Positions 1-9,669 of a stretch of 64,000 bases of DNA are shown in pieces. The translations under genes were made by a program, and so were the position numbers. Source of the stretch: CAWCTD01 sp963798455 (GTDB lineage: Bacteria > Acidobacteriota > Terriglobia > Bryobacterales > Bryobacteraceae); assembly GCA_963798455.1 (NCBI GenBank), contig CAWCTD010000004.1, positions 496,001 to 560,000 on the forward strand, in the 5' to 3' direction. The first letter of the stretch is position 1. Each line of letters starts with the position of its first letter. The notes beneath the pieces are model-generated. The model searched no databases. It saw only the letters and a program-made list of their open reading frames with translations, and was not told the origin of the DNA.

Positions 1-2
1 TC

Positions 3-92
3 AAACATAGCAACCCGTCGATGACACCGGAGCGCGCCAAAGAGTTCCGCACGGTGGCGGCTCTCGGCCGAGAACGACCGCATTGGGTCTAG
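3..92 (+). CDS. Possible 3' end of a gene cut by the window edge
   Basis: An open frame enters from the left edge and ends at a TAG at 90-92. About 29 codons are visible (ending near GRERPHWV). The composition looks like real protein, but the piece is too short to assign to a family, and no other evidence supports it. Confidence 0.25.
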   Translation, partial: KHSNPSMTPERAKEFRTVAALGRERPHWV

Positions 93-423
93 CCGGCGGC
101 CCTTCACGGGGCAGGCTTGAGACAAATATGCAGCCGTCGTCATGTTCAGAACTGTCTTGGCATCCGTATGGACTTGGTTTCGCCGCCGCGTCGTACTACA
201 AGTCTGACCCTTGGTCTACACTATCAGCCCGGTGTCCTGTGACGCTCGGAAGCCGAAGCTGACCGCGTTTGAACGACTCCCCTCTGCCTGGCTGGTGCTT
301 GGCGCTCCGGCCTGGTCATCGTTCTGGAGGTGGCAAGCCCGCCACAGCAGAACGGGACGACACAGGTCCGGCGCCGGTTCTGGTTTCTTGCGGCAAGGCG
401 AAAGTGGCGCTTGGCGGAGCCGA

Positions 424-511
424 AAACGGCTCCCGAAGGGAAAGCTGCAACTCGGTGGATCAAAGGATGGCGGCTGGGTGTGCCCTGATCCTGATCCAGA
501 AGCCGGGAGCC
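424..511. repeat. Dispersed intergenic repeat, copy 1 (inverted relative to copy 2 at 52.6 kb)
   Basis: The reverse complement of this stretch matches about 52624-52703 over roughly 80 bases with scattered differences; the two share the block CAGCCGCCATCCTTTGA and the block GGCTCCCGGCTTCTGG. Short open frames run through it on both strands (for example 211-531 +), but they look like chance frames in a repeated noncoding element. Apart from this repeat, I see no gene between 93 and 579. Confidence 0.6.
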
Positions 512-651
512 CAGAGGTAAATTCCGGCTAACCAGCCGCACCTCTTGCCTTATGGACGGCAGGACTTGCACATGACAACTTGCGGGAGCCTCGGGTTTCT
601 AGCTTCTATTCGTATACATTCAGCTTTGGCCCCCAATGTGCACTGCACTGG

Positions 652-855
652 ATGGAAGAGGTGAGAAACGACGACCCGATTGATTGTTTTTCAATCATTG
701 CTCTCGTCGTGGTTCTCGTTGCGGGCATCGCCGCGTTCCTTTTGCACCGAAAGCGCCGGACTGAGAGACTACGCATGCAGTTTGGTGGCGCTGAATATGC
801 TCGCGCCGTGCAAAAAGGCTCTGCAGTCCTGCTTTCCGTAAGGGAGAGTCCATGA
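652..855 (+). CDS. Small single-span membrane protein, probably truncated
   Basis: The start ATG is at 652 (a longer frame opens at 580). The protein has a short N-terminus, one hydrophobic helix (IIALVVVLVAGIAAFLL), then a basic stretch and RTERLRMQFGGAEYARAV. From memory, that last motif resembles small membrane proteins with an RxEELRxRFGPEYDRAV segment, which normally continue for several dozen more residues. Here the frame stops soon after, overlapping the next start (ATGA at 852-855). The truncation and the family are inferences; existence as a translated gene is plausible because of the coupling to the next gene. Confidence 0.45.
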   Translation: MEEVRNDDPIDCFSIIALVVVLVAGIAAFLLHRKRRTERLRMQFGGAEYARAVQKGSAVLLSVRESP

Positions 856-1442
856 AGCGCCGAATTTTGGTTACCCGCTTGCCCCAGTGGCTTTTTCTCT
901 TTGTGCTTGCGGCGACCGGCTTCGCGGGCCAGGCACCGGTGCCGCAGCCGAGCGCGGAGGAAGCGCGTGTCTTCAAGATCTTTACCGCCCGCGTTCAGCA
1001 ATACGTCAAGCTGCAGAAGGACGTGGAAGCTTCGCTGCCGGTCCTGAAGCCAACCAATGAATCGGCGCGGATTGCCGAGCACGAACGCGCGCTGGCTAGG
1101 AAGATTGCCCAAGCGCGCAGCGGCGCGCGTCAGGGCGACATCTTCACTGAGGAGGTGACTCGGCAGTTCCGCAGAATTATTCGAGGCGAATTTCAGGGAC
1201 CCGAAGCCCAGAATGCGCGCAGGACGATCCGCCAGGACGCCCCGTCCAAGGTCATTGATCGTCTGCATGTGAACGACGTTTACCCGGAGAACATCCCGTT
1301 GACCACCACGCCGCCGACCTTGTTGAGCAAGCTGCCTCAACTGCCCCAGGAACTGGCCTATCGGATCGTCGGGCGCGACCTGACGCTGAAGGACACGAAA
1401 GCCGGTTTGATTGTGGATCTCATCCCGAACGCCATTCCTTGA
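852..1442 (+). CDS. Exported hypothetical protein, 196 aa
   Basis: The start ATG at 852 has GGGAG five bases upstream and overlaps the preceding stop by four bases. Residues 1-26 form a signal peptide (basic start, LFLFVLAATGFAG). The mature part is charged and helical, with a mid section rich in Arg, Glu and Ala, and ends in a hydrophobic stretch (AGLIVDLIPNAIP). I recognise no enzymatic motif. It is immediately followed by a secreted metallophosphoesterase, so the two are probably co-transcribed and both act outside the inner membrane. Function unknown. Confidence 0.75.
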   Translation: MKRRILVTRLPQWLFLFVLAATGFAGQAPVPQPSAEEARVFKIFTARVQQYVKLQKDVEASLPVLKPTNESARIAEHERALARKIAQARSGARQGDIFTEEVTRQFRRIIRGEFQGPEAQNARRTIRQDAPSKVIDRLHVNDVYPENIPLTTTPPTLLSKLPQLPQELAYRIVGRDLTLKDTKAGLIVDLIPNAIP

Positions 1443-1450
1443 GACTTTCT

Positions 1451-2374
1451 ATGATGACTGCTATGCGCCGCGCCGCCTTCTTCTCCTCTGTTGCTCTCGC
1501 CGCATTGGGCCTTTCGCTCCACGCCCAGGAGCTGACTCTGCCGCTGAAACCGAATTCGGTGCGCTTCGCGGCCATCGGCGACATGGGGACGGGACAGAAG
1601 CCGCAATACGAGCTAGCCGGGAAGCTGATTGAGAATCGTCAGAAGTTTCCCTTTGAATTCGTGATTATGCTGGGCGACAACCTCTACGACGACGACGGGG
1701 CCGGCGCGGGCGACTACGAAAACAGGTTCGAGCGGCCCTACAAGCTCTTGCTCGATGCGGGCGTACCGTTCTACGCGGTGCTCGGCAACCACGACAAACC
1801 CAACCAGCGGTTCTATAAGCCCTTCAACATGAACGGGCAGCAATATTACACGTACAAGAAGGGCAACGTCCGCTTCTTCGCCCTGGACAGCAATTACATG
1901 ACCCCGCAGCAGCTCTCGTGGCTGGAGAAGGAACTGCAGAACTCAGGGTCGGATTGGAAAATCTGCTATGTCCATCACCCGCTCTATTCATCCGCGGCCT
2001 TCCATGGCTCATCGACTGAGCTCCGCGGTGTGCTGGAACCCCTCTTCGTAAAACACGGGGTACAGGTCGTCTTTGCAGGGCACGACCATGTTTATGAACG
2101 CGTAAAGCCGCAAAAAGGCATCTACTATTTCACCGAAGGAGCTTCAGGCTCGTTGCGGAAGGGCGACCTGAGGAAGACGGCCCTGACCGCAGCCGGCTAT
2201 GACCAGGACCGTTCATTCATGCTCGTCGAAATCGCCGGCGACGAGTTTTACTTCCAGACCATCTCGCGTACAGGGCAGACGGTTGATTCGGGGGTGATCC
2301 GGCGAGTGGCAACGATCAGCGGCGTGGCATCCTGGCCGCCTGAGCGGGTTGGGCTTGGTGCTGGATACAAATAG
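1451..2374 (+). CDS. Secreted metallophosphoesterase (purple acid phosphatase-like)
   Basis: A 307-aa calcineurin-like phosphoesterase. After a signal peptide ending near SLHAQ come the metal-binding motifs in family order: GDMGTG, GDNLYD, GNHD, and C-terminal HHPLY and GHDHVYER. These supply the Asp, Asn and His ligands of a dinuclear metal site, as in tartrate-resistant acid phosphatases. The ATG at 1451 is preferred; a TTG at 1439 would extend it by four residues before the hydrophobic segment. It hydrolyses phosphate esters, probably in the periplasm; the substrate cannot be told from sequence. No fluoride riboswitch was found upstream, so it may lie outside the regulon. Confidence 0.85.
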   Translation: MMTAMRRAAFFSSVALAALGLSLHAQELTLPLKPNSVRFAAIGDMGTGQKPQYELAGKLIENRQKFPFEFVIMLGDNLYDDDGAGAGDYENRFERPYKLLLDAGVPFYAVLGNHDKPNQRFYKPFNMNGQQYYTYKKGNVRFFALDSNYMTPQQLSWLEKELQNSGSDWKICYVHHPLYSSAAFHGSSTELRGVLEPLFVKHGVQVVFAGHDHVYERVKPQKGIYYFTEGASGSLRKGDLRKTALTAAGYDQDRSFMLVEIAGDEFYFQTISRTGQTVDSGVIRRVATISGVASWPPERVGLGAGYK

Positions 2375-2636
2375 GTGTGTGTCGAAATGCCTTGGAACCA
2401 AGAATTTGCGGCACACGGCAACCTCTTGCTGTTTCGTTGCGTCCTTACCGTGCCGCGAATCCGGTGTTAGATGGCGCGCCAATGCTCGATGTCAAGCCAT
2501 ATGTGCCACGCTTCGACTGTTTTCAAGGCGTCAAGGCGGGCTTGGGCGACTCAGCGAAAAGCGACCAGACGGTCGCCGACAACCCCTTCGAAGAGCGTGG
2601 CCGCTGAAGGCTCCCGTACGAGCAGTCGATTGCTCC

Positions 2637-3917
2637 TTATCGGCGGAAAGCCCCCTTGCCTGCGAATCTTGCCGCCGTTCCCAACTCCTCATCGATTCGA
2701 AGGAATTGGTTGAACTTCGCGACACGTTCGCTCCGGCATCCCGAGCCGGTCTTAATGTGGCCTGCGCCGGTCGCCACGGTGAGATCGGAGATGAAGGTGT
2801 CTTCGGTTTCGCCCGAGCGATGAGACACAAAACATCCATAGTTGTTCCGCTTGGCCAGTTCAATCGTGTCCAGGGTCTCCGTTACCGAGCCGATCTGGTT
2901 GAGCTTGATGAGGACGGCGTTGGCGATGCCCTTCTCGATTCCTTCTTGAAGAATCCTCGGGTTCGTGCAGAAAATGTCGTCGCCTACCAGCTCAATTCGT
3001 GACCCGAGAGCCGAGGTGAGATCTCTCCACCCCTCCCAATCGTTTTCTCCCATGCCGTCTTCCAGCAAGATGATCGGATACTGATTTGCCCACGATTCCC
3101 AGATCTTGATCAGCTCCTGCGAAGTGATGGCTTTCTTGGTCGACTTGAAGAGGACGTATTTTCCGTCATCCCACATCTCGCTAGCGGCGGGATCGAGGCA
3201 GATGGAGATATCCACGCCCGGCTTGTACCCGGCTTTCACGATCGCTTCCAGGATCACCTCTACAGCCTCGTCGTTCGACTTCAGATCCGGAGCGAAGCCG
3301 CCTTCGTCGCCGACGGCCGTGCTGTAGCCCTTTGCGCGCAACACCTGCTTCAGCGCGTGGAAGGTCTCCATGCCCTTGCGGATCGCTTCAGCAAAAGAAG
3401 GCGCCTTGTGCGGCGCGATCATGAACTCCTGAAAATCCACGGTGTTGTCGGCGTGCTTCCCGCCATTGAGCACGTTCATGCAAGGGACCGGCAGGAGACA
3501 CGTATTGATACCGCCCAAGTAGCGGTAGAGCGGCAGGCGATGGGCGCTGGCGGCCGCTCTGGCGACGGCCATCGATACCGCAAGCACGGCATTGGCGCCC
3601 AGCTTGGCCTTGTTGGGCGTTCCATCCTTTGCGATCATGGCCGCATCAACGGCCCTCTGATCCGTAGCGTCAAGGCCGGTCACCGCAGTCCGGATTGCGC
3701 TGTTGATGTTCTTCACGGCCTTGGTGACGCCCTTGCCACCATATCTGGTTTTGTCCCCGTCTCTCAGTTCCACCGCTTCCTTCTCGCCGGTGGACGCCCC
3801 AGAGGGCACGGCGGCCCGGCCCACGCTACCATCTGCGAGGGTGACATCCGCTTCTACAGTGGGGTTTCCTCTTGAGTCAATGATTTCTCGTCCGACTACT
3901 CTAGTAATGTCAGTCAT
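2637..3917 (-). CDS. eno: Enolase
   Basis: A 426-aa enolase (2-phosphoglycerate to phosphoenolpyruvate), normal length. It begins MTDITRVVGREIIDSRGNPT, the conserved N-terminus, and carries GASTGEKEAVELRDGD, LLPVPCMNVLNGG, GDEGGFAPD, SICLDPAASE, LLEDGM, LVGDDIFCTN, LIKLNQIGSVTET and SHRSGETEDTFI. The start is at 3917 with AGGAG upstream; an upstream frame to 3953 adds 12 non-conserved residues. It is the last gene of the operon tolC-like, hlyD-like, RND, eno, led by the riboswitch at 9613-9669. Enolase is a classical fluoride target (with phosphate and Mg2+), and eno is a known fluoride-riboswitch gene, so this copy is probably a fluoride-induced isozyme. Confidence 0.95.
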   Translation of the reverse strand: MTDITRVVGREIIDSRGNPTVEADVTLADGSVGRAAVPSGASTGEKEAVELRDGDKTRYGGKGVTKAVKNINSAIRTAVTGLDATDQRAVDAAMIAKDGTPNKAKLGANAVLAVSMAVARAAASAHRLPLYRYLGGINTCLLPVPCMNVLNGGKHADNTVDFQEFMIAPHKAPSFAEAIRKGMETFHALKQVLRAKGYSTAVGDEGGFAPDLKSNDEAVEVILEAIVKAGYKPGVDISICLDPAASEMWDDGKYVLFKSTKKAITSQELIKIWESWANQYPIILLEDGMGENDWEGWRDLTSALGSRIELVGDDIFCTNPRILQEGIEKGIANAVLIKLNQIGSVTETLDTIELAKRNNYGCFVSHRSGETEDTFISDLTVATGAGHIKTGSGCRSERVAKFNQFLRIDEELGTAARFAGKGAFRR

Positions 3918-3968
3918 AAGTACGCTCCTATCCAAATTCAACTTACCTGCCACCAGCGACGGCGCGGG

Positions 3969-6900
3969 TCAGAGCCCACGTTGGCGAAGCTGGAAAAAGA
4001 TCACTGGGGTAATGAGCAGCGATAGAACCATCGAAACGGTCACGCCACCGATCACCGCGATCGCCAGCGGCTGAAGTAGTTGGGCTCCGGAGCCCACTCC
4101 GACCGCGAGGGGAACCATGCCAAAGATGGTGGCAAGGGCGGTCATTAGGATGGGCCGCAGTCGGCGCCGCCCGGCATGGAAGATCGCTTCGCGCAATTCG
4201 TAACCCTTCTCGGAGAAATATTGTTCCGAGTCCAACATCAGGATACCGTTCTTCTGAACGATACCGATGACCATGATGGTGCCCATGAACGATGAGATGT
4301 TCAGTGTGGTTCCCGTCATCCACAGTGCCGCGAGCGCGCCAGACCCGCAGAGAATCGTCGCCACAAGTATCGCGATGGGATGCGAGAACGAGCGGAACTC
4401 AATGACCAGAATCACGAAGATCAGGAGGATAGAAATCAGCAGGACCTGTGTCAGTCCAAGGAACGACTCCCGCTGCATTTCGTAAAGTCCGCCGTAATCA
4501 ATGTGCGTGCCCGGCGGCAGTGCAATCTCCTTGGGCAGCCGCAGCTGGATCTCCTGCATGGCGGAGCCGAGGTCCCGTTTCTCGAGGCGCGCGGTCACTG
4601 CCGACATATTCAGTAGGTTCTCGCGGCGGATTTCGGTGGTACCTTCGTCCACCTCCACGCTCGCGATGCTCGACATCGGCACGGTCTGACCCGTCGGCGA
4701 GGTCAGCAGCAGCGATTTGAGCTTCTCCGTCGATGAGCGATACTCCAACGGATAGCGCACCCGGATGGCAACCAACCTCTGTCCCCGAATCAAATCCGAC
4801 GCCACCTCGCCGTCGAGCATGGCAGCCTGAAGGTCCGCAACGTCATTGACGCCAAATCCGGCCAGCCGCGCTTTCTCCGGGTCAACCCGGAAATTGTGGG
4901 ACGGCCCAATCACTACGGTTTGGTTTACGATATCCACGACCCCTTTGACTTTAGGCAACCATTCCTCGATCCGCTTCGCGACCTCTTTATAGATGGCCTC
5001 GTCATCGTGGCGGACCTTGATCTCGATGGGCTGCGGCGACCACGCCAGATCGCCAATCAAGTCCTCAAGAATGTGGGGGAATTCCACGTTAATCGCGGGT
5101 TCGGAGGATACGATCTTGTGACGGAGTTCGGAGGTTACCTCCTCCAGTGCCCGTTTTCGGTCCTTCTTCAGTTTGATGAGAAAGTCGCCGGTGTTGGGCT
5201 CCGCGATGGCAAGAGCCAGGCGCGCGCCGGTACGGCGGGAGTAACTCTCGATCTCCGGCGTCTCCCTGATGAACTGCTCGATGTGCCGCAGCACCCGGTC
5301 CGTCTCCTCGAGGGAGGTGCCGGGGGGCATCCGGTAGTCGAGCACAAAGGCCCCTTCATCCATCTCCGGCAAGAACCCGCTACCGAGTCGAAAGTAGATG
5401 CCGACCATGCCAGCCAGTACGACCATGGCGCACAGGAGAACCAATCGCGAGTGGTAGAGCGACCAGTTCAACGCGGATTCATACCTCGCGGTGAACCAGC
5501 GCATAACTCGCCCTTCGCCTGCCTGTTCCGCCCTCTCGATATCAGTCTCGGCGGCACCTGCGGGCCGACGGAAGGAGACGGCAGCTAGGATAGGCGTAAA
5601 GAAGATCACCAGGAACAGGGATGCGAACAGCGCGGTGACCATCGTCATCGCGAGAGCGCGAAAGAAGACGCCCGTGATCCCGCCAAGGAACACCAGCGGA
5701 ACGAGGACGACGATGGGCGTCAGCGTGGAGCCGGTCAAGGCCGGTGTTAGCTCGGTGATGGCGCTGCCAGCGGCGTCCATCGGCGACTGACCAGTGGATA
5801 GATGAACGATGATGTTTTCCACCATCACGATGGCGTCGTCGATCACCACGCCGATGCAGGCCGCCAGCCCTCCCAGCGTCATCAGATTGAAGCTCATGTT
5901 GAAGAACTTCATGAAGACGATCGCGATAAGCACGGCCAGTGGGATGACCACTGCGGCCACAATCGTCGTGCGCCAGTTCTTCAGGAAGACCAGGAGCACG
6001 AGGACCGAGAGACCGATGCCGATCAGTATGCTCTCCGTGACGCCGGAGATTGACTCCCGCACCAGCACGGACTGGTCATAGAACGTCGAAAGCTCGATAT
6101 CCGGCGGTAGGGACCTCTTGATGTCGCTCAATTCGGCGTTCACCGAGTCGGCTATCGTCACGGCATTGCCGTCTGGTTGCTGCAGTACGTTCACCAGCAC
6201 GGCGGGCCGCCCGTTGGCGGTCACGATGTTGTAGATGGGCCGCTCACCGGGAACCACGCGGGCGAGATTCTTGACTGCGACTGGCGTCCCGCGCACGACG
6301 TCGACGACGGTATCCTCGATCTGCTCGCGCGTGCGCATCAAGCCGGTCACGGTGGTCAGGTAGAGGTGGTAGTTCTCCTGCACCATTCCCGACGGCGAAA
6401 TGATGTTGTTGCTCCGCAAAGCATCGGTCACCTTCGTCAAGGGCATGCCGTAGCTGTTCAGCTTCTGCGGATCTACCAGGACGTGATATTCGGGCGGACG
6501 TCCGCCGACAATCCGGGTTTCGGCGACTCCAGGCAACCGGTAGAGACGCGGCGCGATGTCGTAGTAGGCCAGCTCCCACAGGTCCGATTGCGAGCGGGTC
6601 GGGGACGTGATACTGAATCCGACCATCGGAAACACGGAGAACGTCAGGCGGTTGATGTAGAACCGGCACGTGGGCGGTAGCGAAGGCGTGATTTGTGAAA
6701 TGCGGCCCTGCACCAGATGTAGGGCATTGAGAATGTCCACGTCCCAGCGAAAGAAGACGCTGATCTCCGTGGAGCCTCGCGCGGTCACCGAACGGATGGT
6801 TGTGATTCCCGGAACGATGCGGATGGTCTCCTCAATGGGGCGGGTGACGCGCAGCATCTGAATATCTACCGGTGTGATGCCGTTGTCCACCAGGATGACG

Positions 6901-7040
6901 ACACGGGGGAAATCCGTTTGCGGGAAGATGGCGATGGGCAGGCGGAATATGAACGCCACGCCGGCGAGAGCGAAGCTGAGGACGATGATCACCATCGCCC
7001 GGGCATGCGCCTGGACGAATTGGGCGAGGCGGCCGGTCAC
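3969..7040 (-). CDS. RND efflux pump inner-membrane transporter
   Basis: A 1023-aa protein of the AcrB/CusA superfamily. It has a first membrane helix (residues about 15-35), a large periplasmic loop, a central six-helix bundle, a second periplasmic loop and a second bundle. The TM4 motif GVVIDDAIVMVENI contains the paired acidic residues of the proton relay, and TM10 carries GIVQKNGILMLD. It would use proton-motive force to export a substrate through the adaptor and outer-membrane factor encoded just upstream. The start overlaps the adaptor stop by four bases (7037-7040). Substrate unknown: the sequence does not match the metal-exporting subgroup clearly. Its position between a fluoride riboswitch and eno implies fluoride induction. 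Confidence 0.92.
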   Translation of the reverse strand: MTGRLAQFVQAHARAMVIIVLSFALAGVAFIFRLPIAIFPQTDFPRVVILVDNGITPVDIQMLRVTRPIEETIRIVPGITTIRSVTARGSTEISVFFRWDVDILNALHLVQGRISQITPSLPPTCRFYINRLTFSVFPMVGFSITSPTRSQSDLWELAYYDIAPRLYRLPGVAETRIVGGRPPEYHVLVDPQKLNSYGMPLTKVTDALRSNNIISPSGMVQENYHLYLTTVTGLMRTREQIEDTVVDVVRGTPVAVKNLARVVPGERPIYNIVTANGRPAVLVNVLQQPDGNAVTIADSVNAELSDIKRSLPPDIELSTFYDQSVLVRESISGVTESILIGIGLSVLVLLVFLKNWRTTIVAAVVIPLAVLIAIVFMKFFNMSFNLMTLGGLAACIGVVIDDAIVMVENIIVHLSTGQSPMDAAGSAITELTPALTGSTLTPIVVLVPLVFLGGITGVFFRALAMTMVTALFASLFLVIFFTPILAAVSFRRPAGAAETDIERAEQAGEGRVMRWFTARYESALNWSLYHSRLVLLCAMVVLAGMVGIYFRLGSGFLPEMDEGAFVLDYRMPPGTSLEETDRVLRHIEQFIRETPEIESYSRRTGARLALAIAEPNTGDFLIKLKKDRKRALEEVTSELRHKIVSSEPAINVEFPHILEDLIGDLAWSPQPIEIKVRHDDEAIYKEVAKRIEEWLPKVKGVVDIVNQTVVIGPSHNFRVDPEKARLAGFGVNDVADLQAAMLDGEVASDLIRGQRLVAIRVRYPLEYRSSTEKLKSLLLTSPTGQTVPMSSIASVEVDEGTTEIRRENLLNMSAVTARLEKRDLGSAMQEIQLRLPKEIALPPGTHIDYGGLYEMQRESFLGLTQVLLISILLIFVILVIEFRSFSHPIAILVATILCGSGALAALWMTGTTLNISSFMGTIMVIGIVQKNGILMLDSEQYFSEKGYELREAIFHAGRRRLRPILMTALATIFGMVPLAVGVGSGAQLLQPLAIAVIGGVTVSMVLSLLITPVIFFQLRQRGL

Positions 7041-8275
7041 TGCTTCTTGTCCTCCTGCAGCCGTATTTGAGTGCCTTCGGCCAACCCGTAAGCGCCCTGA
7101 ACGATGACGGACTCCCCTAAGGCCAGCCCACTCTTGATCTGGACCTTGCCGTCGAAGACCTCTCCCGCCTCAACTTCCTTCCTGACGGCCAACCCCTTCT
7201 CGCCGGCAACCATCACGACACCCCTCTGTGTGCCCTCTGCGAACTGGACCGCCGCCACGGGCACAACAATGCTGTTTGGCGCAATTCCGGTCACGATCAG
7301 TACTTGTCCGAACGCGCCAGCCCGCAACGCCCGCTTCGGGTTCGGGATTTCGCACCAGGACTCGACTGTGCGCCGCGCGGGATCGATGGCCTGGTTGACC
7401 ACCGAGATGCGGCCGGCGAACGAAGTCCCGGCGGCATCGGCAGGTGCGAATGTACAGCTTTCACCAGGTCGCACACCGGCCGCCCCAGCTTCCGGGATCT
7501 GTGCCCGCGCGACCGCTACCGCCAAATCCATGACAGTGAAGATGGGCGCGTCGGGCTTCGCCATGTCGCCGGGGAACATGAACTGCTCGGTGATCGTCCC
7601 AGCGGATGCACTGCGGATTTCGGCAAAGTCCACTTGCGCCTTGACAAGGGAGAGGCGCGCCTGGGCCTGCTCCACCTTGCTCTTGGCCATCAGGATGTCC
7701 TTGTCGCGCGACTGGTGCTGTAGCAAATCGAGAGCCCTTGTCGCCACCTCGTGGTTCGCCTTGGCCTGCGCCAATTCGGTCTCACTGAGTAGGAGGTCGC
7801 GCTGTGGAATAGCGCCCTGTTCAAAGAGCTGCCGTCGCCGCTCGTAGAACTTCTGGGCTTGATTGAGCGCCGCCTCCCTGCTGGCGGCTTCTCCGCGCGC
7901 CCGCTCGATATCCGTCGGCAGCGTCCCGGAAGTCACCCGTTGCAGGTTCGCCTCGGCGTCCGTAACCGCCGCCGCGGCCTCATCGCGTTGCGCGAGCAGG
8001 TCCTGGTTGTCCAGTTGTACGAGCACCTGGCCGGCTGCGACGTTGTCGCCCTTCCGCACTAGCAGTTTCCGAATCGGTGCCGTGATCCGGGCGTTGATGT
8101 TCGCCTGCTCGCGGGCAAACACGTAAGCCGGTGCACGCACGGTCAACTTCACGTCCGTGATCTCGGCTTTGGCGACTTTCACCTCCACGACAGGTCTTGG
8201 AGGCGCCTCCTCAGGAACCGAGCCGCAGCCTGCAAGGAAGAGGGCAGGAAGGAACAGCAGAATCTGTCGTTTCAT
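7037..8275 (-). CDS. RND periplasmic adaptor (HlyD/AcrA family lipoprotein)
   Basis: A 412-aa membrane fusion protein. The N-terminus has a lipoprotein signal (LFLAGC lipobox, Cys at residue 17). It is followed by a barrel-sandwich half (INARITAPIRKLLVRKGDNV), a long alpha-hairpin coiled coil (about residues 95-220), the second lipoyl half (ITEQFMFPGDM) and beta-barrel domains. It links the inner-membrane RND pump to the outer-membrane channel. It shares ATGA overlaps with both neighbouring genes, so all three components are translationally coupled and probably assemble as one tripartite pump. Confidence 0.9.
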   Translation of the reverse strand: MKRQILLFLPALFLAGCGSVPEEAPPRPVVEVKVAKAEITDVKLTVRAPAYVFAREQANINARITAPIRKLLVRKGDNVAAGQVLVQLDNQDLLAQRDEAAAAVTDAEANLQRVTSGTLPTDIERARGEAASREAALNQAQKFYERRRQLFEQGAIPQRDLLLSETELAQAKANHEVATRALDLLQHQSRDKDILMAKSKVEQAQARLSLVKAQVDFAEIRSASAGTITEQFMFPGDMAKPDAPIFTVMDLAVAVARAQIPEAGAAGVRPGESCTFAPADAAGTSFAGRISVVNQAIDPARRTVESWCEIPNPKRALRAGAFGQVLIVTGIAPNSIVVPVAAVQFAEGTQRGVVMVAGEKGLAVRKEVEAGEVFDGKVQIKSGLALGESVIVQGAYGLAEGTQIRLQEDKKQ

Positions 8276-9558
8276 CGCCCCGATGCAACCTCCAGGTCCG
8301 TTCTGGCATTCAGATAGTTGGCCATGGCCGTGTAATGGTTACTCCTTGCCTCCGCGAGTTGATTCTGCGCGGTCACCACATCAAGCGCTGACCCCTCACC
8401 GCCCTCGTAGCGGATGCGGCTGAAGCGCAGGTCATCCTCCGCGAGGCTGGCCTGCTGGCGAGTCAGTGAAATCTGCTCGAAGAGCTGTTTCACTCGCGCA
8501 AGGGCGCCCTGATACTCCTTTGAGAACGTACGCTCGGAAATAGCGCGGGTGGATTCGACTTGCTGCGTTCGCAGACGAGCTTGTTGCATCGCTGCGCGCG
8601 CCCTGTTCCAGTCGAAGATCGGAATGGTCAGATTGACGAAGGCGGCGTAGCCGCGATCCCTGATCCGAACTGCAGTGGAGTCGATGCCATACTGAAACAC
8701 AACGCCCAGCTGCGGGAGAAGCGCGGAACGTGCACGCCGCATGTCCGCCTGAAAACCCCGGCGCTCCGCGTCAAATAGATTGAACTCCAGGCGTTTCAGG
8801 AAGGGTGCGGTCTGCGGGGCTTCGGGCTCCGGCGTCGGCGGGGCTGCCTCCAGAAGATCAACCAGTGCCAGAGGATCGGCAACATCACGCGTCCAGAATG
8901 AAGCTAGCTCCTGGTTGGCAAGCTTCGCCTCCAGTTCGGCGGCGTTGCGTGCCTGCTGAAGGAATGCCACTTGTGCGGATGCTTTCACGACATCGGCCTG
9001 CGCAGCCTCTCCGCCCTGGAAGAGCAATCTCGCTCGATTCTCGAAGCTTCGGCTCTCAGCCAGGGCGTCCTCAATGATTAGGACGATCCGCCGCGTGAGT
9101 AGCGCTCGGTAATACGCGGTGGTCACGGCCCGCCTGAGATCGCGCTCGGTGAGCGCCACGCTGGTTGCCGTGATTTCCTGCGCAACGTGCGCCCTCGACA
9201 TGTCCGCGCGCAAGCGGCCCGAGGTGTCGAACTCCTGGTTCACGCTGAAAAGGGAGGCATACTCCCGGATCCCGTTCAGGGGCAGGTGGCTGAACACCTC
9301 ACGGTTGTACAGCAAAGGGCTGTTGTAGGTGAAGCCGTTCACCAAGCGGGACTCGGGGAGGAAACCAGCGCGCGCCTGCACCACCTCACGGGCCGCGATC
9401 TCACGCTCCTGGCGGGCGACACTCACCGGCGACGGGACCGACTCCGCCAGCCGGATGCAGTCCTGAAGCGTCAGGGCCTGCGGGGGTTGCTGCTGCGCGG
9501 GAGCGCACGTAACGGTTGCCGCCAGCAAGCTGGCCGCGGTCAGGAGATTCTTGCACAC
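8272..9558 (-). CDS. Outer-membrane efflux channel (TolC family)
   Basis: A 428-aa outer-membrane factor. It starts with GTG at 9558, with AGGAG eight bases upstream, and a signal peptide (LLTAASLLAATVTCAPAQQ). The rest is two repeats of long amphipathic helices rich in Ala, Arg, Gln and Glu with the typical internal similarity of TolC proteins (ALTLQDCIRLAE start; later FEQISLTRQQASLAEDDLRFSR). It is the first gene after the riboswitch at 9613-9669, so the whole pump plus eno should be one transcript. Substrate unknown. Confidence 0.88.
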   Translation of the reverse strand: MCKNLLTAASLLAATVTCAPAQQQPPQALTLQDCIRLAESVPSPVSVARQEREIAAREVVQARAGFLPESRLVNGFTYNSPLLYNREVFSHLPLNGIREYASLFSVNQEFDTSGRLRADMSRAHVAQEITATSVALTERDLRRAVTTAYYRALLTRRIVLIIEDALAESRSFENRARLLFQGGEAAQADVVKASAQVAFLQQARNAAELEAKLANQELASFWTRDVADPLALVDLLEAAPPTPEPEAPQTAPFLKRLEFNLFDAERRGFQADMRRARSALLPQLGVVFQYGIDSTAVRIRDRGYAAFVNLTIPIFDWNRARAAMQQARLRTQQVESTRAISERTFSKEYQGALARVKQLFEQISLTRQQASLAEDDLRFSRIRYEGGEGSALDVVTAQNQLAEARSNHYTAMANYLNARTDLEVASGR

Positions 9559-9598
9559 TGGTCAAGCTCCTCATCGTGATTGGGCCCAAAACTGCAAT

Positions 9599-9622
9599 AG
9601 CTCCTGCCAATCGGCAGGAGCT
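9599..9622 (-). terminator. Intrinsic terminator of the fluoride riboswitch (expression platform)
   Basis: Read on the minus strand, a perfect 10-bp stem AGCTCCTGCC/GGCAGGAGCT with a GATT loop is followed by TATTGCAGTTTT. The 5' arm contains AGCTCC, the same strand that forms the riboswitch pseudoknot, so aptamer folding and terminator formation exclude each other. This predicts readthrough when fluoride is bound. Confidence 0.8.
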
Positions 9623-9669
9623 ATCATTCCCGGACTCCCGGGACGGTTAACGGCGAGATCCATCGCCGG
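9613..9669 (-). promoter_or_regulatory. Fluoride riboswitch A (crcB RNA) upstream of RND pump and eno
   Basis: On the minus strand P1 is GGCGA/TCGCC around TGGATC, then TTAACCG, P2 is TCCCGG/CCGGGA with loop GAGT, then ATGATAGCTCC, the conserved GATNNCTCC tail. GGATCT can pair with AGCTCC with one mismatch to make the pseudoknot. A TATAGT -10 box lies upstream at 9688-9693; I see no convincing -35. It leads the pump operon 9558-2637. Of the nine copies, this one is closest to the textbook GGCGATGG form. Confidence 0.9.

Noticed and set aside
211..571. Overlapping 80-115 codon frames on both strands
   Set aside because: They run through a dispersed repeat, lack start context, and recur as fragments at 52.6 kb, which fits noncoding repeat DNA.
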